Assembly: GCA_005879775.1 (NCBI GenBank)
Contig: VBJX01000003.1
Span: 1-12,189 of the forward strand
Reading direction: 5' to 3'
DNA: 12,189 nucleotides
Origin: Chloroflexota bacterium
Lineage (GTDB): Bacteria > Chloroflexota > Limnocylindria > QHBO01
The translations under genes and the position numbers were made by a program. The notes under the pieces were generated by a model. That model ran no database searches. It was not told the origin of the DNA and saw only the letters and a list, made by a program, of their open reading frames with translations. Of the stretch, positions 6,489 to 12,189 are shown piece after piece; positions within the stretch are counted from its first letter, which is position 1; every line of letters begins with the position of its first letter.

Positions 6489-8317
6489 GAGCATTGAAGC
6501 CCGGGCTCGTGCGCGCCGTAGTCGGCGCCGCGATTGGTGCAGTCATCGGCGCGGGGTCGTTGATTCTCGCGGGCATTGTGGGGATGGAGATCACCGACGG
6601 CGAGATCCTCGGCCTCGGCTACCTCTTGGCCCTGATCGGTTTCCTCTTCGGCATCGGCGCCTTCCGCTTCTGGCTGACGTGGGCCGTCGGGCGAGAGGTG
6701 AACATCGAGGAGGAACATGCCGCCCACGGCACGGCCGGCGACTGGCGGCGGTACTTCCTCTTCACCACCGACCACAAGGTGATCGGCGTCCAATACCTGG
6801 CGACCGCGTTCACCCTGTTCCTCGTCGCGGGCAGCGCCGCCATGCTGATGCGCTTCGAACTGGCGCAGCCAGGCCTCGTGCTGGGGAAAGAGGCCTACAA
6901 CGAAATCTTCAGCACGCACGGGGCGATGATGATCACCGTCGCCCTGATCTCGATCGTCGGCGGCCTGGGCAACTACCTGGTGCCGATCATGATCGGGGCG
7001 CGCGACATGGCTTTCCCCAAGACCAACGCCCTCAGCTACTGGCTCCTGCCGCTCCCGATTCTGCTTGTCGCCATCAATCCGCTGCTGGGCGGCTTCGACA
7101 GCGGCTGGACCGCCTATCCACCCTTGAGCCAGCAGGCCAACCTTGGCCAGCAGGCGTACCTGATGGCCTTCGTCACGGTGGGCGTCGCCTCGATCCTGAG
7201 CGCCATCAATTTCCTGGTCACCGTCTTTCGGATGCGTGCGTCGGGCATGTCGCTGATGCGGATGCCGATCTTCGTGTGGGCGCTCACCGTCACGTCAGTG
7301 CTCGGGCTGGTGGCGACCTCGGTCGTGGCAGGGGCTTTCACCATGCTGCTCTTCGACCGCGTGCTGGGCACCTCGTTCTTCAGGGCCAGCCGTGGCGGGG
7401 ATGTGATCCTGTTCCAGCATCTCTTCTGGTTTTATTCGCACCCTGCCGTCTACATCATGGGCCTGCCCGGCCTGGGCGCGATCCTTGAAATCGTGCCGGT
7501 CTTCGCGCGCAAGCCGCTTTTTGCCTACCCATTAGCGGTCCTCTCGTTCATCAGCATCGGCGTCTTGAGCTTCATGGTCTGGGCGCATCACATGTTCGTC
7601 AGCGGCATGGCGACCTTCTTCCACATCCCGATCATGTTCACCACCGAGCTGATCTCGGTGCCAACCGGGATCGTCTTCCTCTCCGCCCTGGGGACGATCT
7701 GGATGGGGCGGCTCCACTTCAAGGTGCCGATGCTGTGGGTCTTCGGCTTCATCTGGGCGTTCCTGATTGGCGGGATCACCGGGGTCTTCCTCGCCGACGT
7801 CCCGACCGATCTGACGCTCCACGACACCTATTTCGTGGTCGCCCACTTCCATTACACGATCGTGGGAGGAGCGATCTTCGGCCTCTTCGCGGGCACCTAC
7901 TACTGGTTCCCCAAGATCACGGGCCGGATGTACAGCGAGCGGCTGGGAAAGCTCCACTTCTGGTGGTTCACGCTGGCCTTCAACGCCACCTTCCTGCCGA
8001 TGTTCTGGCTGGGGATCGAGGGGATGCGGCGGCGCGTGGCCGACTATTCGCCACAGCTGGGTGGCGTGAACCTGTGGGTCAGCTTTGCTGCCTTCAACAT
8101 TTTCCTGTCGGTGGCGGTCTTCGTCTTCAACATCGTCCGGTCGTGGCGTCGTGGCCCGCAGGCCGAGGCGAATCCATGGCGCGCGCAGACGCTGGAGTGG
8201 CAGACCGCCTCGCCCCCGCCGATACAGAACTTCGACCACATTCCCACGGTCAGCTCGGGACCGTACGAGTACGGAGGCGGGCTCGGGGTGCCCGCAGAGG
8301 GGCGCGCGACACCATGA
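6485..8317 (+). CDS. coxA: Cytochrome c oxidase subunit I (heme-copper oxidase, A2-like) with altered proton channels
   Basis: This is the catalytic subunit, which reduces oxygen and pumps protons. The start is taken as TTG 6485, which overlaps the coxB stop (TTGA) and has GGAG 8 bases upstream, giving 610 residues. Two extra membrane segments (about 11-33 and 41-66) precede the normal core, which begins near TTDHKVIG (94-101). The ligands are present: His145 and His456 (low-spin heme), His454 (active-site heme), and His319, His368 and His369 (CuB). The cross-linking Tyr is 323. The D-channel entrance is intact (Asn163, Asp174, Asn181). The classical channel glutamate is Ala321 in a YSHPAVY motif (317-323), as in A2-type oxidases. 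The K-channel lysine position is Val397 (PTGIV), although both threonines (387, 394) remain. The stop overlaps the coxC start by ATGA. Confidence 0.95.
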   Translation: MRALKPGLVRAVVGAAIGAVIGAGSLILAGIVGMEITDGEILGLGYLLALIGFLFGIGAFRFWLTWAVGREVNIEEEHAAHGTAGDWRRYFLFTTDHKVIGVQYLATAFTLFLVAGSAAMLMRFELAQPGLVLGKEAYNEIFSTHGAMMITVALISIVGGLGNYLVPIMIGARDMAFPKTNALSYWLLPLPILLVAINPLLGGFDSGWTAYPPLSQQANLGQQAYLMAFVTVGVASILSAINFLVTVFRMRASGMSLMRMPIFVWALTVTSVLGLVATSVVAGAFTMLLFDRVLGTSFFRASRGGDVILFQHLFWFYSHPAVYIMGLPGLGAILEIVPVFARKPLFAYPLAVLSFISIGVLSFMVWAHHMFVSGMATFFHIPIMFTTELISVPTGIVFLSALGTIWMGRLHFKVPMLWVFGFIWAFLIGGITGVFLADVPTDLTLHDTYFVVAHFHYTIVGGAIFGLFAGTYYWFPKITGRMYSERLGKLHFWWFTLAFNATFLPMFWLGIEGMRRRVADYSPQLGGVNLWVSFAAFNIFLSVAVFVFNIVRSWRRGPQAEANPWRAQTLEWQTASPPPIQNFDHIPTVSSGPYEYGGGLGVPAEGRATP

Positions 8318-8934
8318 GCGTGCATGCAGGGACTGCGGATCGTCACGAACACCTCGACCACATGGGCTTCGGCGAGGAGGATCCCGATGCGGCCCGGAGC
8401 AACATGTTGCTCGCCGTCAAGCTCGGCATCCTCTCCGAGACCATGCTCTTCGGTGCCCTCTTCGCCGCCTACTTCGTGATCCGATCCGAGAGCCCCGGGT
8501 GGCCGCCCGTGGCGGGCTTCGAGCGACCTGCGTTGCTGCTGCCGGGCCTTGACATGGTTCTTCTGGTGGCATCGAGCGGAACGATGCTATGGACCGTTCG
8601 CTCGGCCCGCAGCGGGGACCGATCGGGTATCCGGCGCTGGATTGGTCTCACGCTGCTGCTGGGCGTGATCTTCATCATCATCCAGGGCTTTGAGTTTGCG
8701 ACCAACGGCTTCGGCCTGGACGCCGGGACCTTCGGGTCGACCTTCTATGTCCTCACCGGCTTTCATGGGGCCCATGTCCTGGCCGGTCTTGGGCTGATGG
8801 CGATTGTGGTCAGGCGCGCCAACCGTGGGCTCGTCTCGGCCGAGCACCACACGATCGTGGAGGCGACGAGCTACTACTGGTACTTCGTCGCCGCCGCCGG
8901 GGTCTTCCTCTTCGCGACCCTCTACGTCCTCTAG
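8314..8934 (+). CDS. coxC: Cytochrome c oxidase subunit III
   Basis: This is a 206-residue protein of the short five-helix form of subunit III, which stabilizes the oxidase and its proton-uptake side. After a His-rich soluble start (about residues 4-16) come membrane helices near 33-56, 75-95, 108-127, 143-166 and 185-205. Family hallmarks are the KLGILSETMLFGALFAAYF helix, GFEF (125-128) in the third helix, FYVLTGFHGAHVLAG (144-158) and the SYYWYFV segment (186-192) in the last. The ATG overlaps the coxA stop by ATGA, so translation is coupled. No separate subunit IV gene follows; the next gene is convergent and begins (at its stop) 15 bases later. Confidence 0.95.
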   Translation: MSVHAGTADRHEHLDHMGFGEEDPDAARSNMLLAVKLGILSETMLFGALFAAYFVIRSESPGWPPVAGFERPALLLPGLDMVLLVASSGTMLWTVRSARSGDRSGIRRWIGLTLLLGVIFIIIQGFEFATNGFGLDAGTFGSTFYVLTGFHGAHVLAGLGLMAIVVRRANRGLVSAEHHTIVEATSYYWYFVAAAGVFLFATLYVL

Positions 8935-8949
8935 GGACCTCCCCGGGCC

Positions 8950-9132
8950 TCAGGACAGGATCGCATCGAGCGCGCGGGTCAGCTCGTCGGGATAGGCCTC
9001 GCCCTCGAACTTCGCCGCAACCTTGCCATGGCCGTCCACGACGAAGACGTACGGCTCGGTGGGCAGGCCCCATTCGTCGACCGCCGGGACGACCAGCCGT
9101 TGGCCGTTGGCATCGACCTTCGGCTGGACCAC
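8950..9132 (-). pseudogene. Out-of-frame C-terminal end of the redoxin lipoprotein
   Basis: This 60-codon stretch continues the thioredoxin-like fold of the neighbouring ORF (8979-9902) in another frame. It reads VVQPKVDANG, then PAVDEWGLPTEPYVFVVDG, then KVAAKFEG and a final helix, and ends in TGA. The WGLPTEP turn holds the cis-proline expected in such domains, and the FVVD strand follows it, so this is real coding sequence. Joining it to the upstream frame after Glu256 needs one added base (or a -1 shift) near 9132-9137, giving a protein of about 317 residues. No slippery heptamer is seen there, so a mutation or a sequence error is more likely than programmed frameshifting. Confidence 0.75.
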
Positions 9133-9902
9133 GGCTCGACGTGGATGAAGTTCACGCGCCCCTCGTAGGTGGGCGCCACCTCCTTGACGAGGTCCAGAGC
9201 GGGTCCGCAGGTGCGGCTCGCGCATTGAGCCGGGTTGGCGAATACGATGACGAAGGGCATGCCGGCGGCGATCGCGTCGCGAATCGAGAGGCGGTAGAAC
9301 GCAGGGTCAGGATCGTCGTCGGTCGAGATCGCCCGCAGGCCGGCCGCATCGCTGGCGCTCAGGGTGTCTGAGGCTGGAGCGTCATCGCCAATGGCGGGGG
9401 TCGTCGTTTGCTCGCGCACCGAGAAGGTGACCCGGCCGGTGCGGTCGGCCTGGCCGGTCGCGTGTGTGGTCACCTCAACGCCCCAGTCGCCGGCGTGCGT
9501 GAAGTCCGTATAGGCCACGTAGATCCCCCTTTCATCGGGGATCAGCCACCGGAAGGTGGCTTCCACCCGGCTGGTGGGGGTCTCGACGCTCGCTGCGAGG
9601 TCATAGAAGCCGGCCCGCAGCGAGAGATCCGGTGAGGCGAGCGAGCGGCGCGCGGCGTCCTCTGCGGTGAGCAGGACGCGAGCATGCCCGGTGCCCAGCT
9701 CGGCGGAGACGACGATCGGCACGAAGTTCGGGTTGCCGACCACCATGCCGCTGCCGGGCCAGCCGGGGTATTGGCCAACCTGGGAAGGTGACGCGGTTGG
9801 GGCAGGTGTGCCGCTGGAGCACGCGCCCAGCACGAGACCGAGCGCGAGCCCGCCAGCAAGGGCAACGCGCCTAGGAACCATCCACCGACGCCCGTTTCTC
9901 AT
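8979..9902 (-). CDS. Lipoprotein with Ig-like segment and thioredoxin-like domain, frameshifted near its end
   Basis: The ORF encodes 307 residues, but only about the first 256 look genuine. A signal peptide ends in the lipobox LVLGAC (Cys28), followed by a Pro/Ser linker. Residues about 60-165 form a beta-rich, immunoglobulin-like segment (ATFRWLIPDERGIYVAYTDF). From about 170 a thioredoxin-like domain begins, with FANPAQCASRTCGP (221-234), a Cys-x4-Cys site (227 and 232) and the NFIHVE strand (251-256). After Glu256 the sequence becomes Ser/Arg-rich and loses all family features, while the true continuation is found in another frame down to 8950. The start at 9902 overlaps the ctaG end by 32 bases; a second ATG at 9881 (Met8) would cut this to 11. 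Its place behind ctaG suggests a role in oxidase copper or thiol assembly. Confidence 0.75.
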   Translation of the reverse strand: MRNGRRWMVPRRVALAGGLALGLVLGACSSGTPAPTASPSQVGQYPGWPGSGMVVGNPNFVPIVVSAELGTGHARVLLTAEDAARRSLASPDLSLRAGFYDLAASVETPTSRVEATFRWLIPDERGIYVAYTDFTHAGDWGVEVTTHATGQADRTGRVTFSVREQTTTPAIGDDAPASDTLSASDAAGLRAISTDDDPDPAFYRLSIRDAIAAGMPFVIVFANPAQCASRTCGPALDLVKEVAPTYEGRVNFIHVEPWSSRRSMPTANGWSSRRSTNGACPPSRTSSSWTAMARLRRSSRARPIPTS

Positions 9903-10842
9903 AGCGTGCGGTTCGCTCCTCGATCCGCCGGCTGCGCCGCTCGATGGTCTGCAGTCCAGCGGCGACGGCGAGCAGCAGCGCGATCACCAGGATCAGGTCG
10001 CCGGCGCCCCACATGACGATGCCGGCCACCTGCTGATCTGTCACCGGGTCAGGACCCCAGGGCCGGCGCAGGGTGGCGTAGTGATGGTACAGAACCGTCG
10101 GCGCGAAGTAGATGGCGAGCCCGACCGCCGTGTTGAGCGGCATCTGCGCCCCCAGATAGACCATCCGGGCGGCAGGACCGAGCCGCCAGCGGACCGGATC
10201 GGCGCCGATCACCGGCCACCAGAAGAGAAGCCCGGCAGTCAGGTAGAGCAGGTGCTCGACGTCGTGCAGGGCCGGGTTCTCCAGAGCGGCATCGAACAGA
10301 GGACTGAAGTGGGTGGCCCACATCACGACCGCAAACAGGGTCCATCCGACAGGCGGCCATGAGACCGCCCTGACCACACGGGAGTGCAGGATGGGCAGCA
10401 GCACCGAACGGCGGAGGCTCATCGGGGCCACGCGCAGCGCCAGCGTCACCGGTGCTCCCAGGGCCAGGAGCGGCGGTGCAACCATGGCGAGGAGGAGGTG
10501 CTGAACCATGTGCACGCTGAAGAGGCTGGTGGCGTAGAGATCGACGGCCGACACCAGCGCGACGCCGATGGCGCCTACGCCCGCGAGCCAGCACCCGATC
10601 CGCCAGACCGGTATCGGGGTCTGCGGATGGTGACGGTTGACGACCCCGACCGCGACCAGGTACGCGACCGTCAGGACGATGAGCCCGACCCAGGGCAGCA
10701 GCTCGGCCGACCAGGAGCTGATGATCGTTGTCAGGGATGGAGCTGGTGGCACCGCGCCGTGGGCGAGCGCGCGATGCGCGCCCGCCAGCATCATGCTGCC
10801 GCTTGCGCCCAGCGCCATCGCCGCCCGTGCCGCTCGAGGCAT
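9871..10842 (-). CDS. ctaG: Cytochrome c oxidase assembly protein CtaG (caa3_CtaG family)
   Basis: This is a 323-residue polytopic membrane protein. The N-terminus (1-28) resembles a signal or first helix ending at ALAHG. It is followed by about seven hydrophobic helices (starting near 45, 82, 115, 164, 198, 232 and 272) and a charged cytoplasmic tail (300-323). Conserved family motifs are visible: FSVHMVQHLLLAMVAPPLLALG (108-129), with His111 and His115, and ALHDVEHLLYLTAG (191-204), with His193 and His197. This is the Bacillus-type CtaG, needed for active caa3 oxidase and thought to act in CuB-site copper insertion; it is unrelated to the Cox11-type CtaG. The ATG at 10842 is the first start after an in-frame stop; AGGA lies directly against it, so a start at Met9 is possible. 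The gene overlaps the downstream redoxin lipoprotein. Confidence 0.93.
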   Translation of the reverse strand: MPRAARAAMALGASGSMMLAGAHRALAHGAVPPAPSLTTIISSWSAELLPWVGLIVLTVAYLVAVGVVNRHHPQTPIPVWRIGCWLAGVGAIGVALVSAVDLYATSLFSVHMVQHLLLAMVAPPLLALGAPVTLALRVAPMSLRRSVLLPILHSRVVRAVSWPPVGWTLFAVVMWATHFSPLFDAALENPALHDVEHLLYLTAGLLFWWPVIGADPVRWRLGPAARMVYLGAQMPLNTAVGLAIYFAPTVLYHHYATLRRPWGPDPVTDQQVAGIVMWGAGDLILVIALLLAVAAGLQTIERRSRRIEERTARYEKRASVDGS

Positions 10843-10884
10843 TCCTCATGATCGCCCATCGAACCCGGAACGTCACGGCCCGAG

Positions 10885-10913
10885 TTGACGCCATCTCGGG
10901 CGGGTCGCACACT
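10885..10913 (+). promoter_or_regulatory. Candidate promoter for ccmAB
   Basis: TTGACG (10885-10890; 5 of 6 to the -35 consensus) is followed after 17 bases by CACACT (10908-10913; 3 of 6 to the -10 consensus). Transcription would start near 10920, about 28 bases before the ATG at 10948. The same TTG could be read as an upstream start codon, but the protein begins more sensibly at 10948. Confidence 0.28.
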
Positions 10914-10947
10914 CAGCCTCCGTCCAGCATCGCCGCGCGATTCGAGC

Positions 10948-11715
10948 ATGCCGCAGACCACCATCTACGTCGCGCCCCGGTTGGCCGGGACGCCCCCCGC
11001 CGTCGCCACGAGCGACCTTGCGCGCCTCTTCGGGCGCAGCGCGGCGCTGGCCGGCGTCTCGATCAGCGTCGAAATGGGGCGCACGATTGCGCTGCTCGGC
11101 CCGAATGGGGCCGGCAAGACGACCCTGCTGCGGATCGTCGCCACCTCGATCCGGCCCTCGTTCGGGACGCTGGCGGTCGACGGCATCGATGCGCTCCGCC
11201 ACCCTGACCTGGTACGGGGCAGGGTTGCCTATCTGTCGCATGCGAGTGGCCACTACGACGACCTGACTGCGGCCGAGAACGTGGTCTTCGCCGCCCAGAT
11301 GCTCGGCTGGGGCCCGAGCGAGGCACTAGCGGTGGCCGCCGATGCGCTCGACGAGGTCGGCCTGACCGCCGTTGCCGGTGACCGCGTGCGCACCTTCTCG
11401 GCGGGGATGCGCAAGCGGCTCTCCCTGGCCCGGCTGCTCGTGACGCGCCCGTCGTTGCTGCTGCTCGACGAGCCACACGCCGCGCTGGACGAGGACGGCA
11501 TGGCCCTCGTCGATCGGCTGATCGGGCGCTGGCATGAGGCCGGGATCACGCTCCTGGTTGCCTCCCACCAGGCGGAGCGGGTCACGAGCCGGGCCGACGG
11601 GGCGCTGCGGCTGGACGGCGGCCTGGTGGTTGACGTGTCCGGCTCCGGGGTGCGCGCCGAACTCCCCAGCGCGCCGTGGACACCGGTCCCCGCCACGACC
11701 GGGCTGGATCGATGA
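10948..11715 (+). CDS. ccmA: ABC transporter ATPase, CcmA-like (heme exporter / cytochrome c maturation)
   Basis: This is a 255-residue ATP-binding subunit. The frame is open to a TTG at 10885, but ATG 10948 is preferred because the added leader is Ser/Arg-rich and unlike the family. Walker A is GPNGAGKT (51-58). The Q-loop region reads YLSHASGHYDDLTAAEN (95-111), with His in place of Gln as in CcmA-type YxGHxxGxxxxLTxxEN. The signature is FSAGMRKR (150-157), Walker B is LLLLDEP (170-176) and the switch His is 207. CcmA works with CcmB and CcmC to release heme-loaded CcmE during cytochrome c maturation in the membrane. It overlaps ccmB by ATGA, a typical coupled pair. Other small ABC-2-type ATPases look similar, but the adjacent CcmB supports this reading. 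Confidence 0.88.
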   Translation: MPQTTIYVAPRLAGTPPAVATSDLARLFGRSAALAGVSISVEMGRTIALLGPNGAGKTTLLRIVATSIRPSFGTLAVDGIDALRHPDLVRGRVAYLSHASGHYDDLTAAENVVFAAQMLGWGPSEALAVAADALDEVGLTAVAGDRVRTFSAGMRKRLSLARLLVTRPSLLLLDEPHAALDEDGMALVDRLIGRWHEAGITLLVASHQAERVTSRADGALRLDGGLVVDVSGSGVRAELPSAPWTPVPATTGLDR

Positions 11716-12189
11716 GCCAGCTGGCACGCCACGCGACGGTGGCCCTGGCGATCGCGCGCAAGGACGCCCTGGCCGAGCTGCGCGGCAGGCACGCCAGCGG
11801 CTCGACGCTCTTCTTCGCGGCACTGGTGCTGCTCCTCTTCGGCTTCGCCCTCGGGCCGGACTCACGGCGCCTGACCGATGCCGCCCCCGGCCTCCTCTGG
11901 CTGGCGATCGTCTTCGGCGGCCTGCTGACCGTCGCCCGCCTCCATCAGCTCGAGGCCGAGGACGGGGCCTTCGAGCAGCTGGCCCTCTACCCGGTCGATC
12001 GCCGCGCGCTCTTTGCGGGCAAGGCCCTGGCGGCGAGCGGGGCGATGCTCGTGCTGGGCGGCGTGCTGCTGCCGGTGGTCGCCATCCTGTATGCGCTGCC
12101 GATCGCCGCCGCCTGGCTGGCGCTCGCCGTCACCGTCGTGCTGGGGGCCATCGGCTTCGCAGCGGTGGGCACCGCCTACGCCGCGCTTA
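11712..12189 (+). CDS. ccmB: Heme exporter permease CcmB, 3' truncated by the window end
   Basis: The first 159 residues are present and the frame is open at the window edge. A cytoplasmic, basic start with ALAIARKDALAELR (11-24) leads to a first membrane helix, TLFFAALVLLLFGFALGPD (32-50). A second helix, APGLLWLAIVFGGLLTVAR (58-76), and a cytoplasmic loop EAEDGAFEQLALYPVDRRALFAGK (81-104) follow, then two further hydrophobic segments (about 108-130 and 133-157). The ELR-to-FALGPD layout and the EDG..E.L...PVDR loop are characteristic of CcmB. It should form the membrane channel partner of CcmA. The ATG lies within the ccmA stop (ATGA), so the two are translationally coupled. ccmC and further maturation genes would be expected past the edge. 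Confidence 0.92.
   Translation, partial: MSQLARHATVALAIARKDALAELRGRHASGSTLFFAALVLLLFGFALGPDSRRLTDAAPGLLWLAIVFGGLLTVARLHQLEAEDGAFEQLALYPVDRRALFAGKALAASGAMLVLGGVLLPVVAILYALPIAAAWLALAVTVVLGAIGFAAVGTAYAAL

Noticed and set aside
7532..8239. 235-codon minus-strand open frame opposite coxA
   Set aside because: It is antisense to the conserved subunit I core. The product is a charged Glu/Asp/Arg/His repeat-like sequence typical of a shadow frame.
9125..9140. Programmed -1 frameshifting in the redoxin lipoprotein
   Set aside because: No X-XXY-YYZ slippery heptamer and no obvious downstream stem are present; a mutation or sequence error is simpler.
10885..10947. TTG start at 10885 for ccmA
   Set aside because: The 21 added residues are Ser/Arg/Pro-rich with no family similarity and no ribosome binding site, and the TTGACG fits a -35 element.
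1..12189. tRNA, rRNA, CRISPR arrays, insertion sequences, prophage or att sites
   Set aside because: I saw no direct-repeat arrays, transposase or integrase motifs, or structured RNA genes; the window reads as ordinary, tightly packed chromosomal genes.

Overview
This is a dense, GC-rich bacterial chromosomal segment, and its core is an aerobic terminal oxidase locus. The oxidase is a heme-copper cytochrome c oxidase (coxB-coxA-coxC), and around it lie genes for its assembly, for copper and thiol redox handling, and for heme export (ccmA, ccmB). Several traits suggest Chloroflexota or a similar high-GC, lipoprotein-rich lineage: an A2-like subunit I with a YSHPAVY motif, a Bacillus-type CtaG, lipoboxes on small copper and thioredoxin-like proteins, and frequent TTG or GTG starts. 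The lineage is an inference from protein style; no rRNA or other marker gene is present.

Layout, left to right. Positions 1-1185 (+) hold the C-terminal part of a PEP-synthase or rifampin-phosphotransferase-like protein, cut by the window edge. A GTG-started 51-residue membrane peptide (1192-1347, +) and an atypical SDR of the NmrA/epimerase type (1354-2259, +) follow it closely. Next comes a four-gene minus-strand run, transcribed from 5122 down to 2260: sensor histidine kinase, NarL/LuxR response regulator, membrane-anchored TlpA-like redoxin and cupredoxin lipoprotein. Divergent from it is the plus-strand oxidase operon (5255-8934): cupredoxin-like lipoprotein, coxB, coxA, coxC. Convergent to that is a second minus-strand pair (10842 down to 8950): ctaG, then a lipoprotein with an immunoglobulin-like segment and a thioredoxin-like domain, whose reading frame is broken near 9134. 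Divergent again is ccmA-ccmB (10948 to the window end, +). No gene-free stretch exceeds about 135 bases.

How the genes fit together (inference). The two-component pair could sense a respiratory, redox or membrane state and control the nearby redoxin and cupredoxin, and perhaps the divergent oxidase operon. CtaG and the two thioredoxin-like proteins fit CuB and CuA centre assembly. The two cupredoxins could deliver copper or electrons. CcmAB fits cytochrome c maturation, although no CxxCH heme-binding motif is encoded anywhere in the window and subunit II lacks a fused cytochrome domain.

The most unusual feature is subunit I. It keeps all metal-ligand histidines and the D-channel entrance, but it has Ala at the classical D-channel glutamate and Val at the K-channel lysine, and it carries two extra N-terminal membrane segments.
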